A stretch of 61,238 bases of DNA. It comes from Lewinellaceae bacterium. Lineage in GTDB: Bacteria > Bacteroidota > Bacteroidia > Chitinophagales > Saprospiraceae. Positions 7,965-16,041 of the stretch are shown piece after piece. Position 1 is the stretch's first letter, and every line of letters begins with the position of its first letter. Location of the stretch: NCBI GenBank assembly GCA_020636445.1, contig JACJXV010000024.1:1-61238 (forward strand), read 5' to 3'. Position numbers and translations under genes: made by a program. The notes beneath the pieces are model-generated. The model saw only the letters and a list, made by a program, of their open reading frames with translations, did not search any database and was not told where the DNA came from.

Positions 7965-8176
7965 TTTCTGTTTTGCGGCCTTACCCAGGTAAATCTGGCA
8001 ATGGTTTAAGTTGGAGGGCTTTCTCTGCAAAGGGATTAATCCAATAGCCTGTCAGTATTTACAGCCCAGCGCTGCCATTGAATGCCTCCGCGTTGGTGAA
8101 GCCTGCAAGGCTCCTTTAGTTAACCGGCTTGTAAGCCGTAACTCATTCCATTAAATCAGGTTTTAGTTAAGACATT

Positions 8177-11100
8177 ATGATTAAAGCAATTATCTCTTTT
8201 GCCGTTCGGCAAAAGGTGATCATTGGCATCCTGGTAGCTGGACTTATCGTGGCAGGCATCGTGGCTGTGCGCGATTTACCCCTGGATGCTGTTCCCGATA
8301 TCACCAATAATCAAGTTCAGGTTGTCACCGTTTCTCCTTCACTAGCACCTCAGGAGGTCGAGCAATTTATTACCTATCCCGTAGAGGTAGCCGTGGCGAA
8401 TATTCCGCGGGTCACCGAAATCCGTTCCATCTCGCGGTTTGGGCTTTCGGTAGTAACCATTGTTTTTGCGGACGGGGTGCCGATCCTGGAAGCCCGCCAG
8501 TTTGTCAAGGAACAACTGGGAATGGCCATCGATGAAATCCCGGCCGGTATGGGTACTCCTGAACTCATGCCCATAACAACCGGCTTGGGAGAGATCTACC
8601 AGTATGTCCTCCGGGTCGATCCCGAATATACGGATCAGTACGATGCTATGGAGTTGCGTACTATTCAGGATTGGATTGTTAAGCGCCAACTCGCCGGTAT
8701 CTCCGGCATTATTGAGGTGAGCAGCTTTGGAGGTTACCTCAAACAATATGAGGTAGCTATTGATCCGCTGCGGTTACGCAATCTGGAACTCACCCTGGAG
8801 GATGTGTTTACCGCTCTGGCGCGCAATAACCAGAACACTGGAGGAAGCTATATCGAAAAACAAACCAACGCATACTACATCCGTACGGAGGGGCTGGTAG
8901 AATCCCTGGAGGATATCGAAAAAATGGTAGTGGCCAACGATCATGGGGTGCCCGTGCTGATTCGCGATGTGGGCACCGTACGGTTAGGAAGCCCCAAACG
9001 GTTTGGCGCCATGACAATGGACGGTCAGGGGGAAGCTGTCGGGGGGATTACCCTGATGTTCAAAGGCGCCAACTCTTCCGAGGCCATCGCCAATGTTCAT
9101 CAGCGCATTGAAACGGTCCGGAAATCACTTCCGCCGGGGATCACGCTTTACCCTTACCTCGATCGAGGTGTGCTGGTCGGTAAAACGATCCATACGGTGC
9201 GTAACAACCTGCTGGAGGGTGGCCTTATCGTGATCGTGGTTCTGATTCTCTTACTGGGCAACCTGCGGGCGGGGCTCATTGTCGCGTCGGTGATTCCGCT
9301 GGCTATGTTATTCGCCCTGATTCTGATGCGCTATTTTGGCGTTAGTGCCAACCTGATGTCGCTGGGAGCCATTGACTTTGGCATTGTTGTCGACGGGGCG
9401 GTGATCGTTGTCGAGGGGGTGTTACATACCCTGTTTGCCTATTATGCGGGGAAAACACTCACCCAACAGGAGATGGATCACGTAATCGTAGAATCATCGG
9501 CCAAGCTCTTCCGCACCGCTGTTTTTGGGGTATTTATCATTCTGGTGGTTTTTGTACCCATTATGACCCTGACGGGTATTGAAGGGAAGATGTTTCGCCC
9601 TATGGCCATGACGTTTAGCTTTGCCATTCTGGGCGCCTTGATTTTGTCACTAACCTACGTGCCGGCCGTGGCGGCCCTGGGCTTGTCGAAACGGATTCAG
9701 AGTAAGCCATCGATGGCCGACCGGATTGTTGGCTTTTTGCGCAATGCTTACCGGCCTACCTTGCTGGGGGCGATGCGCAGGCCCTGGACGGTAGTGGGGT
9801 TGGCGCTGGCGGTATTGGTAGGGACGGGCTTACTGTTCTCCCGCTTAGGGTCAGAATTTATTCCTACGCTGGAGGAAGGTGACCTGGCAATGCAAATGTC
9901 TATCCAACCAGGCAGTTCTCTCCAGGAAAGCATTCGCTCATCTACCAAGGCGGAAAAAATCCTGCTGGCCAATTTCCCCGAGGTAAAGCACGTCGTTTCT
10001 AAAATCGGTACGGCTGAAGTGCCTACGGATCCCATGGCAGTGGAGGATGCGGATATTATGATCATCCTGAAAGAAAAAGGGGAGTGGACCTCCGCCCAAA
10101 CCCGCGAAGAACTGGTCGAAAAAATGAAGGCTAAGCTGGACGTTATCGCCGGGACCTCTTTTGAGTTTACGCAGCCAATTCAGTTGCGTTTCAACGAGCT
10201 GATGACGGGGGCTAAAACAGATATCGCTGTGAAAATTTTCGGGGAAGATACCGAAGAACTCAAGCGGCTGGCTGATCGGGCGGCTGCGATTATCACGGAT
10301 ATTCCCGGGGCCGGCGACGTCAAGGTAGAACAGACGGAGGGGCTCCCTCAGCTCATGGTCCGATTTAACCGACAGAAAATCGCGGAATATGGTTTGGATA
10401 TTGAAACCCTCAATACAGTAATTCGCACGGCCTTTGCCGGGGAATCGGCGGGCGTTGTTTTTGAGAATGAGCGCAAATTTGACCTGGTGGTTCGGTTGGG
10501 CGATGCCTGGCGGCAGGAGGTTGACCTGGGGCGCTTGTTTGTCAATACCCCCCAGGGGGTACCCGTTGCCATGAGTGAATTAGCGGAGGTAGTTTATACG
10601 GAGGGGCCTATGCAGATTTCCCGGGAAAATGCGCGTCGCCGGATCAATATTGGGATCAACGTGCGGAATCGTGACGTCGCGAGTTTAGTCGCCGATATTG
10701 AATCCAATCTGCAAAATCGGTTGCCCTTACCGGCCGGATACAGTATTCAATATGGCGGGCAATTTGAGAATCTGGTGGCAGCCCGGCAGCGGTTGCTGGT
10801 TGCTGTGCCTGCGGCGTTGGCCCTCATTTTTGTCCTGCTGTTCTTTACGTTTGGCCGCTTGAAGTATGCCCTGCTGATCTTTTCGGCGGTCCCCTTATCT
10901 GCCGTGGGTGGGGTTATTGCGCTTTGGCTGCGCGGAATGCCGTTTAGTATTTCTGCCGGGGTAGGGTTTATTGCCCTCTTTGGTGTGGCAGTGCTCAATG
11001 GTATTGTGTTGATCAGTTATTTCAATTTGGAAAAAACGGAAGCCAATGACGAGGATCTCCGCAAGGTAATTCTGCAGGGTAGTTTGGTGCGTTTGCGGCC

Positions 11101-12481
11101 GGTAATTATGACGGCCACAGTTGCTGCTTTTGGCTTTTTACCCATGGCGCTATCAACATCCAATGGGGCTGAAGTACAGAAACCACTCGCAACGGTCGTC
11201 ATCGGAGGTTTGATTACGGCAACCATTCTGACGCTGGTTGTCCTTCCCGTGTTGTACTACCTGGTCGAGCGGCCCCGGAAATCAATCACCCCACCACCCA
11301 TAGTGGGGGTGTTGCTGGTAATATTCTTTACGCTTCCCTTGGTGGGGTATTCCCAGGGTGCTGAGCCGGCACTGGATTCTTTGCTGGCGAAGGTGCGGCG
11401 CGAACACCCTTTGCTGCAACGGGCGGATTTATCCATCGCCGCTGCAGCTACCGGAGAGCAGCAGGCTCGCCGGGTTCCCGCTACTACTTTTGATCTGCAG
11501 CTCGGGCAGATGAATACCAACCTCTTTGATTTCAACCTGGCTATTACCCAGGGCTTGGGAAAAATAGGAGCGGATCGTCAGCGGCGCGAACTGGCCCGGG
11601 CGCAAGTTGCCCTAACCGCTGCCGAGCGGCAACGGTTGGAGCACCAATTGCTCATGACCGTTCGCCAGGCCTGGTATGGTTACGCCTATGCTGCCGAGCG
11701 CCGGCAGTTGGTCGCTGATCAGTTGGATCTCTACCGGGAAATTCAACAGCGGACCGATCAGCAGTATCAACGCGGGGAAATCGGTGGGCTGGAAAAAAGC
11801 CTCACGGAGGCGCGCCGTCTTCAGGTAGAGCAACAACTCCTGGGAGCTGATGCTGCCTTGGCGCAGGCCCGACTCGACCTGTACCAGGCAGCATGGTTGC
11901 CGGAGACGGCATCTCTTCCGGCTGTAGCCGGAACCTTGCCCCTGCTTCCGTTGCCTGTTGATACGGCCAGGAACAGTGCCCTCCTGGCCCCATGGATACA
12001 ACAGGAAATGGTTAGTCGCCAGGAAATGCTGGTGCGGCAGCGCGAAATTGCTCCGGAATGGCGGGTGGGCTACTTCAATCAAAGTATTCGCCCGGATTTT
12101 CCCTTACAAGGAGTTCTCCTGGGGGTGGATGTGCCTCTCTTTAAGCAATACTACCAGGGCCGGATTCAGGAAGCAGAGGTAAATTACCAGATTGCCCAAT
12201 CCGACCGGCAACGCGTGAATGAGGAGCGACTGCGCCGTCAGACCCTGGCGCGTGAGCAGGCAACCCGGCTAGCCCAGCAGTTAGCACGAACCCAGGGAGT
12301 CGTTACCGAGCAGGTACAAACCCTCCGCCGTCTGGCTACTGCCCAATGGCAATCCGGCGAAACGGACTTTTTCCGCTACGTCCAGAGCCTGGATGCAGCA
12401 TTTCAAAGTGAACTGGAATTCCTGGATCTCCGCTGGCGCTATGATGAAACGGTGCTGGAATGGATGTATTGGAAAGATTAA
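8177..12481 (+). CDS. czcA: CzcA-like heavy-metal RND pump fused to a TolC-like outer-membrane factor
   Basis: This 1434-residue protein joins two normally separate parts. Residues 1 to about 1035 are an RND pump with two blocks of transmembrane helices and two large periplasmic loops. TM4 carries DFGIVVDGAVIVVE, with Asp400, Asp406 and Glu413, the pattern of Zn/Co/Ni exporters (CzcA/CnrA) rather than the Cu/Ag type CusA. Residues about 1039-1061 form a second signal-peptide-like segment (PIVGVLLVIFFTLPLVGYSQG) and about 1062-1434 is a helical domain with the outer-membrane factor repeat style (CzcC/TolC). Together with the adaptor downstream it would form a cell-envelope-spanning metal exporter driven by protons. 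The fusion is known from annotation in Bacteroidota. Topology implies cleavage at the internal signal; metal choice is inferred from the TM4 motif. Confidence 0.92.
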   Translation: MIKAIISFAVRQKVIIGILVAGLIVAGIVAVRDLPLDAVPDITNNQVQVVTVSPSLAPQEVEQFITYPVEVAVANIPRVTEIRSISRFGLSVVTIVFADGVPILEARQFVKEQLGMAIDEIPAGMGTPELMPITTGLGEIYQYVLRVDPEYTDQYDAMELRTIQDWIVKRQLAGISGIIEVSSFGGYLKQYEVAIDPLRLRNLELTLEDVFTALARNNQNTGGSYIEKQTNAYYIRTEGLVESLEDIEKMVVANDHGVPVLIRDVGTVRLGSPKRFGAMTMDGQGEAVGGITLMFKGANSSEAIANVHQRIETVRKSLPPGITLYPYLDRGVLVGKTIHTVRNNLLEGGLIVIVVLILLLGNLRAGLIVASVIPLAMLFALILMRYFGVSANLMSLGAIDFGIVVDGAVIVVEGVLHTLFAYYAGKTLTQQEMDHVIVESSAKLFRTAVFGVFIILVVFVPIMTLTGIEGKMFRPMAMTFSFAILGALILSLTYVPAVAALGLSKRIQSKPSMADRIVGFLRNAYRPTLLGAMRRPWTVVGLALAVLVGTGLLFSRLGSEFIPTLEEGDLAMQMSIQPGSSLQESIRSSTKAEKILLANFPEVKHVVSKIGTAEVPTDPMAVEDADIMIILKEKGEWTSAQTREELVEKMKAKLDVIAGTSFEFTQPIQLRFNELMTGAKTDIAVKIFGEDTEELKRLADRAAAIITDIPGAGDVKVEQTEGLPQLMVRFNRQKIAEYGLDIETLNTVIRTAFAGESAGVVFENERKFDLVVRLGDAWRQEVDLGRLFVNTPQGVPVAMSELAEVVYTEGPMQISRENARRRINIGINVRNRDVASLVADIESNLQNRLPLPAGYSIQYGGQFENLVAARQRLLVAVPAALALIFVLLFFTFGRLKYALLIFSAVPLSAVGGVIALWLRGMPFSISAGVGFIALFGVAVLNGIVLISYFNLEKTEANDEDLRKVILQGSLVRLRPVIMTATVAAFGFLPMALSTSNGAEVQKPLATVVIGGLITATILTLVVLPVLYYLVERPRKSITPPPIVGVLLVIFFTLPLVGYSQGAEPALDSLLAKVRREHPLLQRADLSIAAAATGEQQARRVPATTFDLQLGQMNTNLFDFNLAITQGLGKIGADRQRRELARAQVALTAAERQRLEHQLLMTVRQAWYGYAYAAERRQLVADQLDLYREIQQRTDQQYQRGEIGGLEKSLTEARRLQVEQQLLGADAALAQARLDLYQAAWLPETASLPAVAGTLPLLPLPVDTARNSALLAPWIQQEMVSRQEMLVRQREIAPEWRVGYFNQSIRPDFPLQGVLLGVDVPLFKQYYQGRIQEAEVNYQIAQSDRQRVNEERLRRQTLAREQATRLAQQLARTQGVVTEQVQTLRRLATAQWQSGETDFFRYVQSLDAAFQSELEFLDLRWRYDETVLEWMYWKD

Positions 12482-12506
12482 TTCTCTAAAATTCAAAGAC
12501 ACGATC

Positions 12507-13649
12507 ATGAAGTATATAATAAAAACAACAGTAATTACCCTGGGCCTGGTCCTGGCAGGTTGTGGTAAATCTGCAGATTCGGAAACAGCTATCGCCGCCG
12601 CGGCGGTACCCACCGGAGCCAAGGGACAAGTTACCCTTACTTCCGAACAACTGGATTTGGCGGGTATTGAAATAGGAACGCCGCAGCTACGCCGGATCAG
12701 TGGGTTTGTTTCCTGTACCGGAAAGGTTGAACTACCGCCCCAAAACCTGGTATCGGTGCATAGTCCGGTGAAAGGGTTTGTACGCACCGTGCGGTTTTTA
12801 CCCGGTAACTACATACGCAAGGGAGACTTACTGGTTACGCTGGCTCACCAGGATCTGGTGCGGTTGCAACGCGAATACCTCGAAACATTTTACCGCATGG
12901 GGGCACTGGAAAAAGATTATCAGCGCAAGCAGGATCTGGCTACCGCCGATGCTATGGCGCAGCGCAATGTGGAGCAGGCAAAGGCCGATTACCAGGTGGC
13001 TAAAGCTCACCTGGAAGGCCTGCGTAAAGAACTGCAAATGATTGGCCTATCTACTAAAAAACTGGAATCAGACGGAACCATTCAGGAGCAGATAAGCCTA
13101 GTCTCACCGATTAATGGATATGTGAACGAGGTGAATGCCAACCTGGGTAAACTCGTTAACGCCGAGGATTTACTTTATGAAATATTGGATGCCACCCACG
13201 TGCATGCCGAGTTGCGGGTGTATGCTACCGATATAGCCCTATTGAAAGAAGGTCAACGCGTGGAAATCAGCGTACCTGGTAGTGATCAGCGGTATCCCGC
13301 TGAAGTACACCTGATCAGCCGTATGGTAGACCCCGATACCAAAACCGTAATCGTGCATGGCCATTTTGAACCCGAGCCGAAACAGTTACTGGCCGGAACC
13401 TTTATCGAGGCCCGCATTTTCACGGATGAAGCACAGGTTTTGTCCGTACCGGCCGGCGCTATTGTCCAGGAAGGTAAAGAGCAGTTTGTTTTCGTGAAAG
13501 TCGGATCTGGATTTGCTAAGACGGCCGTCCAAACTGGTCGCAGTGATGGTGCCTTTGTAGAGATTTCCGGGCCGGAGATCTCCCGCGAGACTCAAATGGC
13601 ACTACAAGGGGCTTATTACCTCAATGGAAGCCTCGATGCGGATGAGTAA
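12507..13649 (+). CDS. czcB: CzcB-like periplasmic adaptor lipoprotein of the RND efflux pump
   Basis: The product (380 residues from the ATG at 12507) has a lipobox LAGC with lipid-bearing Cys19. It contains a barrel-sandwich (lipoyl-like) part (VSVHSPVKGFVRTVRFLPGNYIRKGDLLVTLAHQ, read in parts), an alpha-helical hairpin with REYLETFYRMGALEKDYQRKQDL, and beta-barrel parts (LVSPINGYVNEVNANLGKLV, LRVYATDIALLKEGQRVEI), in the order of membrane fusion proteins. It should bridge the pump and the outer-membrane factor. A longer frame begins at 12393 inside czcA, but the 12507 ATG gives the signal peptide and lies 25 bases after the czcA stop, so the two are one operon. No N-terminal metal chaperone His/Met cluster is obvious. 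Confidence 0.92.
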   Translation: MKYIIKTTVITLGLVLAGCGKSADSETAIAAAAVPTGAKGQVTLTSEQLDLAGIEIGTPQLRRISGFVSCTGKVELPPQNLVSVHSPVKGFVRTVRFLPGNYIRKGDLLVTLAHQDLVRLQREYLETFYRMGALEKDYQRKQDLATADAMAQRNVEQAKADYQVAKAHLEGLRKELQMIGLSTKKLESDGTIQEQISLVSPINGYVNEVNANLGKLVNAEDLLYEILDATHVHAELRVYATDIALLKEGQRVEISVPGSDQRYPAEVHLISRMVDPDTKTVIVHGHFEPEPKQLLAGTFIEARIFTDEAQVLSVPAGAIVQEGKEQFVFVKVGSGFAKTAVQTGRSDGAFVEISGPEISRETQMALQGAYYLNGSLDADE

Positions 13650-13696
13650 TTCGCAGGGATTTGTGATATCGATACCGAAAAACCAGGTGATTCGAT

Positions 13697-13704
13697 TATT
13701 TTTG
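13697..13704 (+). promoter_or_regulatory. Possible -7 box TATTTTTG in front of the haem-binding gene
   Basis: TATTTTTG fits TAnnTTTG. It lies 143 bases before the ATG at 13847, which would give a long 5' leader containing two hairpins. No correctly spaced TTG is seen, so the promoter is tentative. Confidence 0.35.
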
Positions 13705-13709
13705 GAAAC

Positions 13710-13794
13710 GGTTGCTGCTTAACAGCAGCCCAATTGAATGGTTAAGAGGTGGAGAACCTGCGATGTATTACTTTTCCCTGTATCGCAGGTTCTC
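13710..13794 (+). promoter_or_regulatory. Two inverted repeats between the efflux operon and the haem-binding gene
   Basis: The first hairpin is GGTTGCTG (13710-13717) with CAGCAGCC (13723-13730), loop of 5 bases. The second is a perfect 13-base pair GAGAACCTGCGAT (13752-13764) with ATCGCAGGTTCTC (13782-13794), loop of 17 bases. Neither is followed by a T-run. They could be a leader structure, a regulator site or a transcript end for the efflux operon. Confidence 0.5.
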
Positions 13795-13846
13795 GCCCTG
13801 GTCATACAACCGGATTGATAACAAAAAACAACAAAAAACAGCAACA

Positions 13847-14398
13847 ATGAAAAAAGCCCTGAAGTATGCCTTACTTGGATTACTGGCCTTACTGGTGGTA
13901 GCTCAATTGTTCCGGATCGATAAAACGAATCCGCCAGCAGATCCCGCCCAGGATATGATGACCCTGTTGTCGCCTCCGGCTGCCGTATCCACCATTCTCA
14001 AGGATGCCTGCTACGATTGCCATTCAAACCTGACGAAGTACCCCTGGTATACCAATGTGGCCCCGGTTTCCTGGTGGATTAAAGACCACATTGACGAAGG
14101 ACGCGGCCACTTGAACTACTCGGAATGGGGAACCTACAGCCCCAAGAAAGCAGCGCATAAAATGGAAGAATGCGTAGAAATGACGGAGGAAGGCGAAATG
14201 CCAATGGATTCCTACACCTGGGCACATCCCGAAGCCCGGCTGACCGCTGAGCAGCGCAGCACCCTGGTAGATTGGTTCAAAGCAACCCATACGCAGTTGG
14301 TAGCCATTCGGGATGCTGCAGCACCCGAGGCAGCACCCGAAGCCGCTCCCGCTAATGAGGAAGGCAATGAGAATCACGAAGGCGAAGACAAGAACTAA
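13847..14398 (+). CDS. Haem-binding domain protein (CxxCH), membrane-anchored
   Basis: From the ATG at 13847 the product has 183 residues. An N-terminal hydrophobic segment (about 7-20, YALLGLLALLVVAQ) anchors or exports it. The c-type haem motif CYDCH is at residues 55-59, followed by the Tyr-Pro-Trp-Tyr and Pro-x-SWWIKDHIDEGR stretch typical of the Haem_bd (DUF-type) domain of Bacteroidota, with HLNYSEW and MEECVEM later. Such proteins carry a covalently bound haem and are thought to work in electron transfer in the periplasm. The tail is Ala/Glu-rich. It lies after the metal pump and before the VIT1-like transporter. An upstream-extended frame from 13712 lacks a signal peptide and is not used. 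Confidence 0.85.
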   Translation: MKKALKYALLGLLALLVVAQLFRIDKTNPPADPAQDMMTLLSPPAAVSTILKDACYDCHSNLTKYPWYTNVAPVSWWIKDHIDEGRGHLNYSEWGTYSPKKAAHKMEECVEMTEEGEMPMDSYTWAHPEARLTAEQRSTLVDWFKATHTQLVAIRDAAAPEAAPEAAPANEEGNENHEGEDKN

Positions 14399-14444
14399 CT
14401 ATTTGTCTGTCAACTTTGAAACCGCTTGTTGGTTAAGGTTCTTG

Positions 14445-14472
14445 GTGAAGAGTGAAGGGTGAGGAGTGAAGG
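14445..14472. repeat. Heptamer repeat GTGAAGA/GTGAAGG x4
   Basis: Four 7-bp units (GTGAAGA, GTGAAGG, GTGAGGA, GTGAAGG) are followed at 14483-14530 by CCCGC-TAGGCGGACAAG and TCCGCCTAAGGCGGA palindromic pieces. The 14399-14608 gap is also bordered by TGTCAACTTTGAAA (about 14409) and by TTGACAAAACA (14590), which are inverted with respect to each other. Confidence 0.75.
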
Positions 14473-14608
14473 GGCCGATTTCTCACCCGCGTAGGCGGAC
14501 AAGTTTTTTATCCGCCTAAGGCGGACTCATTTCCAATTTCTAAGTCTGGTAGCAGCCAGTATCACTATTGCTAACCTTTAACTTCTCAGTTGACAAAACA
14601 CTAGTAGC

Positions 14609-15340
14609 GTGTCCAAATCTGAACCACAACCCCAGCCTCCTCAGCCCCGCCTGGTGGATCGTTTCCAGGAGTATCTGGGGGAGTTTGTCTATGGCGGCAT
14701 CGACGGCAGCGTTACCACCTTCGCAGTGGTGGCCGGTGCGGTCGGTGCCGGCCTGGACAGTATTATCATTCTTATTTTGGGTTTCGCCAATCTGATCGCC
14801 GATGGCTTTTCCATGTCGGTAGGTGCCTACCTTTCGGCCAAAGCCGAGCGCGATAATTTTCATAAGCACCAGGCCCGTGAATATTGGGAAGTAAAATATA
14901 CACCCCACGCAGAGCGGGAAGAAATTCGCGATATCTATGCCGCCAAAGGCTTTTCAGGCGAACTCCTTGAGCAGGTAGTCGAAGTCATCTGTGCTGACCG
15001 CGACCGCTGGGTGGATATTATGATGAAGGAAGAACTGGGCATGCTTCCTGCCGCCAAGTCACCTTTGGCAATAGGGAGTGTCACCTTTTGTGCGTTTGTC
15101 ACGGTAGGATTGGTACCCCTGCTCATTTATGTGTGGGACTGGTTTTTCCCTTTTCCCGGTAACCGGTTCCTGATAGCGGCCATCCTCACCGGATTGGCCT
15201 TTGTAGTAATCGGCTGGCTAAAATCCTATGTTACCGAAACCAGCCATTGGCGCAGTATCCTGGAAACCCTGGCGCTTGGCGTTATCGCCGCCTCCCTGTC
15301 CTACGCGGTAGGAGATCTCCTGGAGGCATTATTACGATAA
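14609..15340 (+). CDS. VIT1/CCC1 family transporter
   Basis: The 243-residue protein starts at GTG and has the family pattern: FVYGGIDGSVTTFAVVAGAVGAGLDS in the first helix region, GFANLIADGFSMSVGAYLSAKAE in the second, a cytosolic helical insertion rich in Glu and Asp (EREEIRDIYAAKGFSGELLEQVVEVICADRDRWVDIMMKEELGM, read in parts), then three hydrophobic segments at the C-terminus. VIT1/CCC1 proteins move Fe2+ or Mn2+ out of the cytosol, and the acidic insertion is the metal-binding domain in the plant homologue. Here it would protect against iron or manganese excess, which fits the neighbouring metal exporter and peroxide genes. No ATG start fits better than the GTG. Confidence 0.88.
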   Translation: MSKSEPQPQPPQPRLVDRFQEYLGEFVYGGIDGSVTTFAVVAGAVGAGLDSIIILILGFANLIADGFSMSVGAYLSAKAERDNFHKHQAREYWEVKYTPHAEREEIRDIYAAKGFSGELLEQVVEVICADRDRWVDIMMKEELGMLPAAKSPLAIGSVTFCAFVTVGLVPLLIYVWDWFFPFPGNRFLIAAILTGLAFVVIGWLKSYVTETSHWRSILETLALGVIAASLSYAVGDLLEALLR

Positions 15341-15414
15341 ATAAGAAAATACGCTACTTTGTAACTTAAGTAACCATGGTTTTTGTCGCCTAAGAGGTCG
15401 TATTCAACTGCCGA

Positions 15415-15442
15415 CTGGTTACCGGTTATTGGTTACTGGTTT
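15415..15442. repeat. Heptamer repeat CTGGTTA x4
   Basis: Units CTGGTTA, CCGGTTA, TTGGTTA and CTGGTTT are in one 7-bp phase. Confidence 0.75.
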
Positions 15443-15518
15443 TCTACCCGCCTCAGGCTGCTCATTTCTCACTCCGATGCAGTCGTGGCAAGTTTCTCAC
15501 CCGCCGTAGGCAAGCAAG

Positions 15519-15630
15519 TTTCTCATTTCTCATTTCCCATTTCTCATTTCTCATTTCTCATTTCTCATTTCTCATTTCCCATTTCCCATTTCCCATTTCC
15601 CATTTCCCATTTCCCATTTCCCATTTCACT
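15519..15630. repeat. Heptamer repeat TTTCTCA/TTTCCCA x15-16
   Basis: About fifteen units of 7 bp, mostly TTTCTCA in the left half and TTTCCCA in the right half, plus a decayed TTTCACT. It is the longest such array in the window. The block-wise change from T to C at one position suggests expansion by local copying. Confidence 0.9.
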
Positions 15631-16041
15631 GCCCACTCCAAAAACCAGTAGTTTTTTAAGTTACAGTGTACTTACTGGTCTCAAAGGTGCTGGTTTTGGT
15701 ATGAATACCCGACTAATTGCCGATTGGCCTGGATATTTCTTACCCAAGGACTGGCATCTTATGTAAAAAGAGATTATATTTTGTTCTTATTTACTGTTTT
15801 TCCCTTCTCACGCTACTTTCAAATCATTGTTAGGGATTTCCCCCATGGAAATAGCTATTGCCTTCCGGCCTGATACGGCCGTTGACATTGTGTGTAGCAA
15901 CTATCCTCCTTAAGTGACCCTCGTCCGTACATCTTTTTTTGCGGTATTAACAGCAGCTATGCATTAGCCTCACTCCCTGGGTGATTGGCTGGGCTGTGAA
16001 TAGATTGAAAGAATCTGAACACCTTATAACTCATAGCGGTC

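Larger units (their letters stand above)
15341..16041. other. Gene-free 700-base gap upstream of the giant gene block
   Basis: No convincing gene is present. A frame at 15383-15766 exists only because the heptamer repeat lacks stops in that phase. The gap contains heptamer arrays at 15415-15442 and 15519-15630, pieces of the CCCGCC-TAGGC motif, and about 400 bases of unique sequence before the subtilase gene that should contain its promoter, although no TAnnTTTG box was found there. Confidence 0.7.

Noticed and set aside
8177..12481. CzcA-OMF fusion as a sequencing error joining two genes
   Set aside because: The frame is continuous, the linker has a proper signal-like segment and such fusions are common in Bacteroidota.
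15383..15766. 127-codon frame on the plus strand
   Set aside because: It is formed mostly by heptamer repeats, with no signal, motif or neighbour support.
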